From Flammeovirgaceae bacterium UBA1842 (GTDB lineage: Bacteria > Bacteroidota > Bacteroidia > Cytophagales > Cyclobacteriaceae): a stretch of DNA of 64,000 nucleotides. Of the stretch, positions 53,871 to 63,024 are shown one piece after another. Position numbers and translations under genes: made by a program. The stretch covers positions 1-64,000 of the forward strand of contig DDIU01000006.1 of NCBI GenBank assembly GCA_002338655.1. The letters are read 5' to 3'. The notes beneath the pieces are model-generated. The model was not told where the DNA came from. It saw only the letters and a program-made list of their open reading frames with translations, and did not search any database. The stretch's first letter is position 1. Every line of letters starts with the position of its first letter.

Positions 53871-54728
53871 ATGTGGGAGAAAATAATTGAAGAGGTAGTA
53901 TTAGAGAGTAAAGTAAATCAACGTCCATTTCTCGCTGACATCAGGTACAAACAAGATAAAACTCAAAAACCTGTTATTATTTTTGTCCATGGCTTTAAAG
54001 GTTTTAAAGACTGGGGGCATTTTAATCTATTGGCAGATAAGTTTGCCGAGCAAGGTTTTGTGTTCATAAAATTTAACTTCTCACACAACGGCACTACCAT
54101 TCAGTCACCATTAGATTTCGATGATTTAGAGGCATTCGCTGAGAATAACTTTACCAAAGAAATTGAAGATATCACTACTGTGGTTGACTACATTTATTCA
54201 AAAGAGAATGTGGTTCCCACTGGAGAATTCGATTTAAACCGCTTGTTTATTATTGGCCACAGTAGAGGGGGCGGTATCTCCATCGTGAAGGCCAGTGAGG
54301 ATAACAGAATAAAAGGTATTGCCACCTGGGCTGCCCTGAGTAGCTTCAAGTTAGGCACGTCAAAGGAAAGCATTGAAGAATGGAAAAATGCTGGGGTTAT
54401 CTATGCTGAGAATGCACGAACAAATCAAAAAATGCCCATGAATTTTCAATTATTTGAAGATTATGCCAGCAATCCAGAAAGGTTTAACCCACTAAATGCC
54501 ATGTCTCAAATGAATATCCCCATAATAGTATTGCATGGTGATATGGATAAAACCGTACCTGTAAGTCATGCTCAAGCATTGGCCAATGTAAATGATAAAT
54601 CAACTTTGCACATAATTAAAGGGGCTAACCATGTATTTGGGGGTACACATCCATTTAATGATGGTAAATTGCACCAACACACACTTGAACTATTAAATAA
54701 AACACTAACTTTCTTTAAGAATTTGTAA
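53871..54728 (+). CDS. Alpha/beta hydrolase
   Basis: A 285-residue hydrolase of the alpha/beta fold without signal peptide. Motifs are IFVHGFKGFKDWG (oxyanion region), GHSRGGG (GxSxGG, nucleophile Ser), IVLHGDMDKTVP (acid Asp) and GANHVFGG (catalytic His). Together they look like a carboxylesterase or dienelactone-hydrolase-like enzyme; the substrate is unknown. Single gene, divergent from the polyprenyl synthase. Confidence 0.9.
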   Translation: MWEKIIEEVVLESKVNQRPFLADIRYKQDKTQKPVIIFVHGFKGFKDWGHFNLLADKFAEQGFVFIKFNFSHNGTTIQSPLDFDDLEAFAENNFTKEIEDITTVVDYIYSKENVVPTGEFDLNRLFIIGHSRGGGISIVKASEDNRIKGIATWAALSSFKLGTSKESIEEWKNAGVIYAENARTNQKMPMNFQLFEDYASNPERFNPLNAMSQMNIPIIVLHGDMDKTVPVSHAQALANVNDKSTLHIIKGANHVFGGTHPFNDGKLHQHTLELLNKTLTFFKNL

Positions 54729-54818
54729 ACTAGCTATTGATCATCGAATGGAACTGGTTATAGCATAAATTGGCTCCACTAACTGAAATATAGTGTATAA
54801 GGATTAAAAATAACGATT

Positions 54819-55907
54819 ATGCAAATACAGTTGCCAAAATTTGAATTTCAAAAATTGATTAGTCGTTCACATACCATTGGACTTCCCCCAGGTCAATTGG
54901 TACATCATGGTAAGAAACATGCCGAAAAAACCAGGGTAGACCTTATAAGGTATAGCGATGTGGAATATGATGAGCAGTTGAATGGCAAAATAGATGAATT
55001 ATTAACCAACATCTCCCCCGACAAGATTAACTGGCTCAATATTGATGGACTTCATAATATTCCGTTGATTGAAAAAGTGGGTACTCGCTTTGACATCAAT
55101 TCGTTGGTATTGGAAGATGTGCTTAACACCGATCAACGGCCAAAAGTAGAAGATTCGGATGGGTACCTATTTTTTACATTGAAAACATTAAATTCCCTTG
55201 ATAAAGATCAGATCATCTATGAGCAAATGAGTTTCATATTGAGTAAAAATTACCTCATTTCATTTGGTGAGAAGGAAGGTGATCTTTTTGAAGGATTAAG
55301 GAACAGACTTAAAAACGACCCGAAAAGTAAAGCCCGAAAACGGGGCACAGACTATCTATTTTACCGCCTGATTGACACCATAGTTGATAGCTATTATCTG
55401 ATAGTTGAAAATATAGGTGAACGTATTGAAGAATTAGAGGATGAGGTCTATGAAAACCCTACCCCCACCTCACTCAAAAAAATACAGACTTTAAAAAAGG
55501 AGCTCATCTATTTGAGGAAATCGGTTTATCCTATAAGGGAGGCCATAAGTAAAATATCAAAGGGGGAATATCCCCAGATCAAAAAGGAAACAGAACGCTT
55601 TTTTTCCGATGTATATGATCATAGCATACACATAATTGAGACGTTAGAGACCTATCGTGACCTTACCTCGGGACTCATGGACATGTATATGACCAGCATG
55701 AGCAATAAAATGAACGAGGTGATGAAAGTACTGACCGTCATTGCCACTATATTTATTCCACTCACCTTTATCGCTGGTGTTTACGGAATGAATTTCGAAA
55801 ATATGCCTGAATTAGGCTGGAAATACGGCTATGCTGGCGTTTGGGGTGTCATGATACTTTCATTATTTGGCATGATTTATTACTTTAAAAAGAAGAATTG
55901 GTTTTAA
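54819..55907 (+). CDS. corA: CorA-type magnesium/cobalt transporter
   Basis: A 362-residue pentameric Mg2+ channel. The large N-terminal cytoplasmic domain is followed by a long stalk helix and two C-terminal membrane helices. The selectivity motif GMN lies in FIAGVYGMNFENMPE between them, and the C-terminal tail is basic (YYFKKKNWF). The N-terminus has an extra stretch of about 30 residues before the core. Preceded by 90 bases without clear signals. Confidence 0.95.
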   Translation: MQIQLPKFEFQKLISRSHTIGLPPGQLVHHGKKHAEKTRVDLIRYSDVEYDEQLNGKIDELLTNISPDKINWLNIDGLHNIPLIEKVGTRFDINSLVLEDVLNTDQRPKVEDSDGYLFFTLKTLNSLDKDQIIYEQMSFILSKNYLISFGEKEGDLFEGLRNRLKNDPKSKARKRGTDYLFYRLIDTIVDSYYLIVENIGERIEELEDEVYENPTPTSLKKIQTLKKELIYLRKSVYPIREAISKISKGEYPQIKKETERFFSDVYDHSIHIIETLETYRDLTSGLMDMYMTSMSNKMNEVMKVLTVIATIFIPLTFIAGVYGMNFENMPELGWKYGYAGVWGVMILSLFGMIYYFKKKNWF

Positions 55908-55953
55908 TGATTTCATAAATTACCTTGCTACCAGCCTTTAAATATTTACTATC

Positions 55954-57552
55954 ATGAACAAGTTGCCCAGCACCAAATTTGCGCTTAATGCGATTATTTT
56001 AATCACGTTTCTATTTGCCTGCCAGCCACAACAAAATGAGCAGGTAGTCAATCAACCTTCCCCTGAAAATTTCAGTTTGGCAGAGATGGACATTCAGCAA
56101 ATGCAGGAGCAATATGCGGCAGGTACGCTAACTATCAAGGAGGTAGTTCAAGCCTATCTGGATCGTATCGACCAGATCGACAAAAATGGCATTAGGTTAA
56201 ACTCGGTAATTGCAGTAAATCCTGATGCACTCCAAATAGCCGAAGCCCTAGACAAAGAAATGAAAGAAGGTAAAAGCCGAGGGCCCATGCACGGGATTCC
56301 CGTTCTATTAAAGGACAATATCGATACCCATGATAAAATGGCCACTACAGCGGGTTCTAGAGCATTAGCTGGTTCCCATCCATTGCAGGATAGTTATGTT
56401 GCTAAGCAATTACGTGAAGCAGGTGCAGTAATCCTTGGTAAAGCTAATTTGAGTGAATGGGCCAATTTTCGAGGAGAACTCTCGTCCAGTGGATGGAGTG
56501 GTGTAGGTGGACAGGTGAAAAACCCCTACAGCCTAAGCCGGAATCCCTGTGGCTCAAGTTCCGGATCAGGAGCTGCAGTAGCAGCCAACCTTACCATGAT
56601 TGCCATAGGTACCGAAACCAATGGCTCGATAGTATGCCCGGCCAACAACAATGGAATAGTAGGCATCAAACCTACCGTGGGATTGGTGAGTCGGTCTGGC
56701 ATCATCCCTATTTCGTTCACCCAAGATACAGCAGGCCCCATGGCACGTACCTTGACTGACGCAGCCATCTGTTTAGGTGCTTTGGTAGGTATCGATTCTG
56801 CCGATAGCAAAACATTGGCAAGCAAAGGAAAAACCTATACTGACTACACTCAATTCTTAAAACCTGATGGATTAAAGGGCAAGAAAATAGGCCTTTACAA
56901 GCGTCCATTTGGGATAAACTATAAGGTGGATACGCTGATGTACCGTGCGGTTGAATACCTTAAAAGTCAGGGTGCTGAAGTGGTGGAAATTGATAAAATA
57001 GCTGAAAATAACGTAGGTGAGTATTCATTTAATGTCATGTTATTTGAATATAAAGATGGCCTGAATAAGTACTTCCAATCACTAGGTCCTGATGCTCCCA
57101 TTAAGAGTCTGGAAGATTTAATCGCCTTCAATAAAAAGGATTCCATTGAGCTCAAATATTACAACCAGAAGTACTTGGAAATGGCGGCACAAAAAGATGA
57201 TCTGTCATCAAAAGAATATCTAGAAACACTGGCCAATCTTAAAAAGGGCAGTCAGGATCAAGGTATTGACCGGGTGATGGATGAGCTGCAATTGGATGCC
57301 ATCATTGCTCCCACAGGTGGACCCGCTTGGAAAACCGATTGGATCAATGGTGACAGTTATCAACTGGGAAGCTCCTCGCCAGCCGCACAGTCTGGCTATC
57401 CAAACATTACGGTACCTATGGGTTTTGTTGATGAGCTGCCCGTTGGTATTTCCTTCTTTGGCCGGGCATGGAGTGAGCCTCTGCTGTTAGAAATTGCATA
57501 TTCCTATGAGCAAGGAACGAAATATCGCAGGGCACCTAAGTTTTTGGAGTAG
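55954..57552 (+). CDS. Amidase-signature lipoprotein
   Basis: A 532-residue exported enzyme with a lipobox (ITFLFAC followed by QPQQN). Amidase-signature residues: Lys in PVLLKDNID, the cis-Ser in the Gly/Ser-rich NPCGSSSGSGAAVAAN and the nucleophile Ser in GTETNGSIVCP. Such envelope amidases (related to peptide amidase) cleave C-terminal amides or acyl amides. Starts 47 bases after corA; likely its own unit. Confidence 0.92.
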   Translation: MNKLPSTKFALNAIILITFLFACQPQQNEQVVNQPSPENFSLAEMDIQQMQEQYAAGTLTIKEVVQAYLDRIDQIDKNGIRLNSVIAVNPDALQIAEALDKEMKEGKSRGPMHGIPVLLKDNIDTHDKMATTAGSRALAGSHPLQDSYVAKQLREAGAVILGKANLSEWANFRGELSSSGWSGVGGQVKNPYSLSRNPCGSSSGSGAAVAANLTMIAIGTETNGSIVCPANNNGIVGIKPTVGLVSRSGIIPISFTQDTAGPMARTLTDAAICLGALVGIDSADSKTLASKGKTYTDYTQFLKPDGLKGKKIGLYKRPFGINYKVDTLMYRAVEYLKSQGAEVVEIDKIAENNVGEYSFNVMLFEYKDGLNKYFQSLGPDAPIKSLEDLIAFNKKDSIELKYYNQKYLEMAAQKDDLSSKEYLETLANLKKGSQDQGIDRVMDELQLDAIIAPTGGPAWKTDWINGDSYQLGSSSPAAQSGYPNITVPMGFVDELPVGISFFGRAWSEPLLLEIAYSYEQGTKYRRAPKFLE

Positions 57553-57590
57553 TCCATATCAAATACGGTTAACTTTGTGTTAAAGCAAAT

Positions 57591-57820
57591 TTAATCAACG
57601 TAAGTTTCCCGGATAGTGCCCTTGCAATTTTCAATTTCTTTAGGTGATAGCATTCCAAGTTGCTTGATAATTCTCCTTTTGTCTATAGTTCTGCTTTGAT
57701 CTATGATCATTTAGCTCATTTGGAGAGATTATAACACAAGGTCTTGTTTTTCTTATTTCACTTTCTATTGTTGGGTCAAGATTGACCAAAACAATATCAT
57801 ACTGGGTTATTTTAGAATAA
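57591..57820 (-). pseudogene. Broken mazF-type toxin gene
   Basis: On the minus strand the first piece reads KITQYDIVLVNLDPTIESEI then RKTRPCVIISPNELND, the MazF/PemK N-terminus. It breaks near 57710 and runs into a stop. A second frame, shifted by one, reads DQSRTIDKRRIIKQLGMLS then PKEIENCKGTIRETYVD and a proper stop at 57591, the usual MazF C-terminus. The middle of the protein (about 35-40 residues) is deleted. No start codon remains in frame and no mazE partner is visible. Inactive. Confidence 0.85.
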
Positions 57821-57866
57821 TTAAGTTCTAAATGGCTATAGAATTAAATCTTGGATTTGAAAAGGA

Positions 57867-58055
57867 TTAGTCAATCTCATTTAAAATCACTTCATATTCC
57901 ATAAATCGATGCTCTCTAATAGGCCTTATTTTTGGCTCAGTGGAAAAGTGCAATAAGAGACAGGGTGAGATGTTTTTGTATTTCTCCACATACTCATGGC
58001 CAATCAACTCTCCATTGTTTATCCTTTGTTTTATTCTATTGTGGTAGGGATACAT
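57867..58055 (-). CDS. Small conserved hypothetical protein, 62 residues
   Basis: The frame begins MYPYHNRIKQRINNGELIGH, then a hydrophobic strand (CLLLHFSTEP) and a charged end (PIREHRFMEYEVILNEID). It looks like a short conserved family seen in several phyla, but I cannot name it. It starts 5 bases after the YdeI-like gene ends and so is probably the last gene of the ArsR-controlled operon, followed by the mazF relic. Confidence 0.7.
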   Translation of the reverse strand: MYPYHNRIKQRINNGELIGHEYVEKYKNISPCLLLHFSTEPKIRPIREHRFMEYEVILNEID

Positions 58056-58060
58056 TGTTT

Positions 58061-58645
58061 CTATTTCAAATCATTGAGCCCTTTACCCTCAAAAATATGA
58101 GGGATACTTTTCTCGATCCTGGACTCTCGTGTTTTAGATTGTTTAGGTTGTGCAAAGTGCAAAAGATATCCTCTTTGTCTTCCCGGTGTCAATGCCTCAA
58201 AAGCGGTTTTCAGATCAGGATATTCATCTAATTTCTTTTGAAATTCTTCGGGCATATTAAATTCAGACGTCTTTTTAAGTTTCACTTGCAAACCTGCCTT
58301 TTCCACTTCAATAGCCTCATAAATGTAAGCTTTTATAGTAGCTTCCAAATCAACTACTTCCTGAAGATTGGTGAAACGAATTTGCCGTGCCGATTGCACA
58401 TTTTCTGTCTGTTGAACAAGAATGTTCTCAGCATCCTTTAATAAGGCCCCTTTGTGAAAAAGTAGGGCACAATAATCTTTAAAGCCGTGAATTAAGACGA
58501 TGTTATTGTTATTCAATGTATAGCACGGGTGCATCCATTTAATTTCTTCGGTCAGGCCGCAGTCAAGAATGATCCTCCGTAATAAGGTCATTTCCTCTTG
58601 CCATTTTTTGGCCTTTCTTAAAAATAAATCAACCTTTGCATTCAT
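58061..58645 (-). CDS. YdeI/OmpD-associated family protein (DUF1801)
   Basis: A 194-residue cytoplasmic protein. The N-terminal part (VDLFLRKAKKWQEEMTLLRR; LTEEIKWMHPCYTLNNNNIV) matches DUF1801, an iron-chaperone-like fold. The C-terminal part (FNMPEEFQKKLDEYPDLKTA; ALTPGRQRGYLLHFAQPKQS) matches the bacteriocin-protection YdeI/OmdA domain. Operon partner of DUF4256 and DoxX genes; 11 bases behind the DUF4256 gene. Confidence 0.88.
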   Translation of the reverse strand: MNAKVDLFLRKAKKWQEEMTLLRRIILDCGLTEEIKWMHPCYTLNNNNIVLIHGFKDYCALLFHKGALLKDAENILVQQTENVQSARQIRFTNLQEVVDLEATIKAYIYEAIEVEKAGLQVKLKKTSEFNMPEEFQKKLDEYPDLKTAFEALTPGRQRGYLLHFAQPKQSKTRESRIEKSIPHIFEGKGLNDLK

Positions 58646-58656
58646 AATATTCTGAA

Positions 58657-59214
58657 TTAAACCCTTAGCAAACCACGAAAGCCTCTGACCGCATAATATG
58701 ACTCTGCACCGTTGTGATATACAAATACCTTATTATATCGGAAATCGGCAAATATAGCGCCACCAAGTTTTCTAATATCAGCAGGGGTTTTCAACCAGCT
58801 GGATGTTTTTTGATCGAATTTTCCAAGTTTTTGCAATGCCCTATATTCTTCTTCCGTTAAAAGTTCAACTCCCATTTCAGCAGCTAGATTAGTGGCACTG
58901 TTTTTTGGTTTGTGAGTTTTTCTGGCTTCGAGTGCTTCATGGTCGAAACATAAACTTCTTCGGCCTTTAGGGCTCTCAGTTGAGCAATCAATAAAGATGT
59001 ATTCACCTGTCTTATAGTCGTGACCTACCACATCAGGTTCTCCCCCTGTGCTTTCCATTTGATCAAGTGACCTTAGTTTTTCATAATTTGCCTCTAGCCT
59101 AAGCTGTACATTATCCCACTCAAGATTTATATGGCGACCCATGTTTTTCTCAAAACGGATTCTCAATTTGGAAATTAGTTCCTCACTATGTTTTGGTGAC
59201 AATTCCTTTTTCAT
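58657..59214 (-). CDS. DUF4256 family protein
   Basis: A 185-residue cytoplasmic protein with the family features GGEPDVVGHDYKTGEYIFID, CSTESPKGRRSLCFD and KTPADIRKLGGAIFADFRY. No function is known for DUF4256. The gene lies 6 bases after the DoxX-like gene in the ArsR-headed operon. It is commonly seen with YdeI-like and SRPBCC genes in soil and marine Bacteroidota. Confidence 0.88.
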   Translation of the reverse strand: MKKELSPKHSEELISKLRIRFEKNMGRHINLEWDNVQLRLEANYEKLRSLDQMESTGGEPDVVGHDYKTGEYIFIDCSTESPKGRRSLCFDHEALEARKTHKPKNSATNLAAEMGVELLTEEEYRALQKLGKFDQKTSSWLKTPADIRKLGGAIFADFRYNKVFVYHNGAESYYAVRGFRGLLRV

Positions 59215-59220
59215 ATTTCC

Positions 59221-59610
59221 TTATTTATTAAAAAATAAGTTTTTTTCAGCAGGCCTAAAATACCAAGACACTACAGTAAGCACGAGCAATAGCGATGCTG
59301 GAAAAATTTTTGTAATTGAATCTCCAATGGCAATATGTGAAAAAATTGCCCCCGACATACAAAAGAAAAACCCAGCATAGGCCCATTCTTTAATTAAGGG
59401 AAATTTCGGAACAAGAACGGCTACAGCCCCTAGAATTTTCCAAATACCGAGTATTGTTAAAAAATAAACAGGGTAACCTAAATGGGTAATCATATCCATT
59501 CCACCCTGCCCTTCCTCCATTTTAAATACTTGTCCACCTCCTGTGGCTACCATTCCCAATGCTAACCAAACGGTGGCAACCCAATAAATGATTTTATTTC
59601 TTTTAGTCAT
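59221..59610 (-). CDS. DoxX-like membrane protein
   Basis: A 129-residue protein with about four helices in the DoxX-like pattern (WVATVWLALGMVATGGGQVF; LGIWKILGAVAVLVPKFPLI; EWAYAGFFFCMSGAIFSHIA). DoxX relatives are membrane components of redox or detoxification systems. Five bases after the SRPBCC gene and part of the same operon. Confidence 0.9.
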   Translation of the reverse strand: MTKRNKIIYWVATVWLALGMVATGGGQVFKMEEGQGGMDMITHLGYPVYFLTILGIWKILGAVAVLVPKFPLIKEWAYAGFFFCMSGAIFSHIAIGDSITKIFPASLLLVLTVVSWYFRPAEKNLFFNK

Positions 59611-59615
59611 AGGAT

Positions 59616-60080
59616 TTATTTTAGTTTGTTTACTATGTCTTGTAGTCGATTATGAGCCATATTAATACCTTGAGCAAAGGGTAGCTGTAGAATTTGATCC
59701 CTGATAGCTACTGATCGGTAAACCACATGCATATTGAGTCTACTGGTGCGGTCAGTAAGCTTTTCAAACTCCAAAAACTCCAGTTGAACACCAAAATTGG
59801 CATTTTCCATTTCAAATGTTCGGGTGATCTTCTGATTTGGCACAGATTCATGTATGGTGCCATTAAACCCATGTTTGTTCCCCTTTGGGTCGGTGGTTTC
59901 AAATTGATAGGAACCGTGCTTTTTATTCTCAAGTTTCAGCACTTTGGTTCCCATCCATTGCTCCACAATATCTGGTTCTACATGTGCCTGAAAAAGGAGT
60001 TCCAATGGTAAATCAAATACCCTTGTAATCAGCAACTCCTGTTTACCCTCAATGGCCGCAATTTTTGTTTTTAACTCCAT
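59616..60080 (-). CDS. SRPBCC (AHSA1-like) ligand-binding protein
   Basis: A 154-residue single-domain START/AHSA1 protein: the start (LITRVFDLPLELLFQAHVEP), the central QMxxx-type strand (ENKKHGSYQFETTDPKGNKH) and the closing helix (QLPFAQGINMAHNRLQDIV) fit the family. Such proteins hold hydrophobic ligands in a beta-alpha-beta cavity and are frequently controlled by an adjacent ArsR-type repressor, as here. It starts 6 bases after the arsR-like stop. Confidence 0.92.
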   Translation of the reverse strand: MELKTKIAAIEGKQELLITRVFDLPLELLFQAHVEPDIVEQWMGTKVLKLENKKHGSYQFETTDPKGNKHGFNGTIHESVPNQKITRTFEMENANFGVQLEFLEFEKLTDRTSRLNMHVVYRSVAIRDQILQLPFAQGINMAHNRLQDIVNKLK

Positions 60081-60086
60081 TTCAAT

Positions 60087-60410
60087 TTATTTATTGGGTT
60101 GACGATTTTTCATTACAGCTTCGAGTGTATTGAATCGATCGTCCCACATCTTACGGAATGGCTCAATGAAATCAGCTACTTCCTTTAATTTTCTTGCATT
60201 GATGTGATAGTATATTTCCCTCCCACTCTGTTTCTGCTCCAGTATTTCGCATTCGGTTAGAATCTGAATATGCTTTGAGATGGTCTGTCTGGAAGAGTCG
60301 AAATTTGCAGCTATAGCCCCAGGTGTCATTGCCTGAATTGCAACCAAAGTAATTATCGCCCTCCTGGTTGGGTCAACTATGGCTTGAAATACATCTCTTC
60401 TTAAATCCAT
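60087..60410 (-). CDS. ArsR-family transcriptional repressor
   Basis: A 107-residue winged-helix repressor (DVFQAIVDPTRRAIITLVA; FDSSRQTISKHIQILTECE; EILEQKQSGREIYYHI) without the metal-binding cysteines of ArsR/SmtB, so it belongs to the SRPBCC-linked, probably ligand-responsive group. ATG at 60410 chosen: an upstream TTG would put seven codons inside the operator. Two palindromes (60414-60429 and 60440-60455) abut the start, indicating autorepression of the whole operon. Confidence 0.92.
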   Translation of the reverse strand: MDLRRDVFQAIVDPTRRAIITLVAIQAMTPGAIAANFDSSRQTISKHIQILTECEILEQKQSGREIYYHINARKLKEVADFIEPFRKMWDDRFNTLEAVMKNRQPNK

Positions 60411-60413
60411 TGC

Positions 60414-60455
60414 GCAGTCATTTGATTGCAAATATATATGCAGTCATTTAACTGC
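60414..60455 (-). promoter_or_regulatory. Double operator of the ArsR-type operon
   Basis: Two 16-base palindromic boxes on the minus strand: GCAGTTAAATGACTGC (60440-60455) and GCAATCAAATGACTGC (60414-60429), 26 bases centre to centre, joined by ATATATATTT. The second box ends 3 bases before the ATG. The outer ends also pair (TGCGCAGT/ACTGCGCA). Confidence 0.75.
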
Positions 60456-60567
60456 GCAAATAGTTAATAGATTTTTTTAGTATTGGTCATTTAATGAATT
60501 TGTGTTGAAACCGCAGATTTCAAAGAACAACCACAGAAAATAAAATACTGCTCAATACGAGTGACTA

Positions 60568-63024
60568 TTAATAATGATTTACCATGCAATCAGGATGACC
60601 TTCCCTGAATTTACCTACTTCACGTGAAGAAATACGTGTGTTGAAACAGGTTAAACTTTTTAAATAAATAAGCTCATCCAACCTTTTAAGCCTTTTTACC
60701 TGTGTACTTGATATGTCTAGCACCTGTAAATTATAAAGTGTTTCCAGCCCTTTTAAATCATTGATTTTTGTGCCCGCAACACTCAATTCCCGTAAATCAA
60801 GTAGCGCGGCCAAAGGCCTAAGATCTTCAATTGCTGTATTGTCAAGGTTAAGCACCTCTAAAGAGGTTATTTCACTCAATGGTACCAAGGATGAAATTGG
60901 TGATAACTTAATGGTCAATTTTTTAATGGCCCCTAGTGCTTTTACACTTTCAAGGCTATTGAGTGTAACTTTCTCCAAATACAGTGATTCAATTTGCAGA
61001 AATTGCTCAAGTGGTTTAAGGTTTACAATGTGTTCATCTACAATAACAATTCTCTTTAGGGCAATGAGTCGATGTAACTCCTTTGTAGAGGGTTCAGGAC
61101 TTAGCGTAATCTGTAACTTTAAAATTTTCTGCCAATTATTATCCAACTTGTTCCACCAAACCTGTAAGCCTTTACTATCGAAAATCACAGTACATCCATT
61201 GTCTATTTGACTACCAAACTGACTTACTGTTTGCTTACTGGTGCCTGTATTATCAATATTTAATAGGGTCAGATTTTTGAGCTTTGATAATTTCATTACA
61301 CTTTCAGTGGTAAGCTGATTGTCAGAAAGATCAAGTTTTTGCAGCTTATTCAAACTTAAAATTGACCTCACTACAGTAAGCCCTGTGTGACTGGCCCTTA
61401 GCTCTATTAAGCCAGAAAGGTTGCGCAATTCATCAAAATTAGCAATGGTGTTATCACTGATGTTAAGATATCGGAGCCTTAAAAATTTACTTAACGGCAC
61501 AAGGTCTTCTAACCCATTACCAGCCACATTTAAGCTGTCAATCGATATGAGCTTTGCCAATTGTTCTTTTGTTGGTTGTTCTTTACCATTGGCTATGTAG
61601 GGTCTTAATGCATTTTTCCAATTTGGCGACAATCCATTCCACCACGCTGAAAGTTCCTCAGAATTGATCACCACAATAACGTCCGGTCTAGCGTCCTTAA
61701 ATGCCGTTACCTTTTCTTTGGTCAATAGCGTATTGTCGGCATAGACTTTCTCCAGTGTTTTGATCCCAACTAAAGGGGTTAGATCAGCTACCTGAGTATT
61801 GTTGATGTTTAATGTGTTAAGCGCAGAATAATTACCCAATGGAGACAAATCTATAATACCGGTGAAGCTGACATCCAAGTTCTCCAATGTTTTGGCACTC
61901 ATCGTATTGTTCAGACTATAAATATTGGTTCGGGAGAGGTTTAGATTCCTAAGCTCCTTAAGCCCTTCCAGTATTGAAAGTTGACCAAAATTTGTCTCAG
62001 ATAAGTCGAGCTTACGGAGATTGGTAAAGTACTTAAGTATAGTAAATTCATTCACGTTAGTGGCTGAAATAGTCAAGGACTCCAACTGTTGAAGGTTTTG
62101 CAAAGGTTCGAGGCTCGTAACTCTACTATTGGCAATATTCAAGTGTTTGATATTTTCCGCATAACGTAAATAGGTCAAATCATTGATCCCAGTATAGGAA
62201 ATATTCAAACCTGTAAGTCCGTTTAAACTACTCAAAGGAGCAAGATCAACAATTCTGGTTTTACTGATATTGATGTACTTCAAATCTACCAGCATTGTTA
62301 ATGGCTCGGCAGAAACAATGACTGAATTGCCCGAAAGGTCGATGCTATCAATAGCCGCAATCTTGTTGAGCTCAGAAAGTGAAACCGAATCATAGGTAAT
62401 GGACGATCTTGCTTTGAAAATATTTTTCCATCCAAAAGAAAGTGTCTGCCACCACTCTTTCAGTGCCACATCACGGCTTACTTTAGTAGTGTAAATACTG
62501 ACAATGGCCAACTCATCTGTTTCTTTATCCAGATTGAGTTCAACGAATCGGGGTTTAGTGTTAAGAATAATTTCACCTTCAAGGCCTGTGCCTTTAATAG
62601 TTCGGTTAAGCGATACTTTTAATGAAAGCTGTCCATTTTCACGGGTAAAAGCATCGATATCTTTGATATCAAATTCAAACTTGACTTCATGGAAGAAGAA
62701 TTCAATATCCTTAAGGTAAGCAGTTATATCCTTATTGGTAATCGCCTTCCTGTTTTCGGACAAATCATCTTCTACTTGTACTTTTCCATCCCTAAATATC
62801 TTTTTATAGCTCTCGCGTATGATTACGTCTTTATCCCGGGGGCTAGTTTGACTATCACCTAGGGTATTGAGCATATAAACAAAAAACTGAAGCTGATCTT
62901 GGGCTTTCATTTTATAGCCATTAATCTGTTCCTCAGTATATTCCTTCTGCGCATGAGCTGTAAAAGTCAGTAGCAGACAAGTAAGGCAAAACAAAAAGAC
63001 AATATGGTTTTTACTTTTGGTCAT
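60568..63024 (-). CDS. Secreted three-module leucine-rich-repeat protein
   Basis: An 818-residue protein (ATG at 63024 chosen; it opens a good signal peptide ending TFTAHAQ). After a globular N-terminal domain (about 26-185) come three modules. Each begins with a two-tryptophan cap (EWWQTLSFGWKN at about 191; AWWNGLSPNWKN at 461; VWWNKLDNNWQK at 623) and a short helix with PTKEQLAKL-type residues, then LRR repeats (LxxLxxLNIS/N type), and ends with a V-x-x-F-(x)n-P-D motif. Probably surface or periplasmic binding scaffold. The start overlaps the previous gene by 14 bases. Confidence 0.85.
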   Translation of the reverse strand: MTKSKNHIVFLFCLTCLLLTFTAHAQKEYTEEQINGYKMKAQDQLQFFVYMLNTLGDSQTSPRDKDVIIRESYKKIFRDGKVQVEDDLSENRKAITNKDITAYLKDIEFFFHEVKFEFDIKDIDAFTRENGQLSLKVSLNRTIKGTGLEGEIILNTKPRFVELNLDKETDELAIVSIYTTKVSRDVALKEWWQTLSFGWKNIFKARSSITYDSVSLSELNKIAAIDSIDLSGNSVIVSAEPLTMLVDLKYINISKTRIVDLAPLSSLNGLTGLNISYTGINDLTYLRYAENIKHLNIANSRVTSLEPLQNLQQLESLTISATNVNEFTILKYFTNLRKLDLSETNFGQLSILEGLKELRNLNLSRTNIYSLNNTMSAKTLENLDVSFTGIIDLSPLGNYSALNTLNINNTQVADLTPLVGIKTLEKVYADNTLLTKEKVTAFKDARPDVIVVINSEELSAWWNGLSPNWKNALRPYIANGKEQPTKEQLAKLISIDSLNVAGNGLEDLVPLSKFLRLRYLNISDNTIANFDELRNLSGLIELRASHTGLTVVRSILSLNKLQKLDLSDNQLTTESVMKLSKLKNLTLLNIDNTGTSKQTVSQFGSQIDNGCTVIFDSKGLQVWWNKLDNNWQKILKLQITLSPEPSTKELHRLIALKRIVIVDEHIVNLKPLEQFLQIESLYLEKVTLNSLESVKALGAIKKLTIKLSPISSLVPLSEITSLEVLNLDNTAIEDLRPLAALLDLRELSVAGTKINDLKGLETLYNLQVLDISSTQVKRLKRLDELIYLKSLTCFNTRISSREVGKFREGHPDCMVNHY

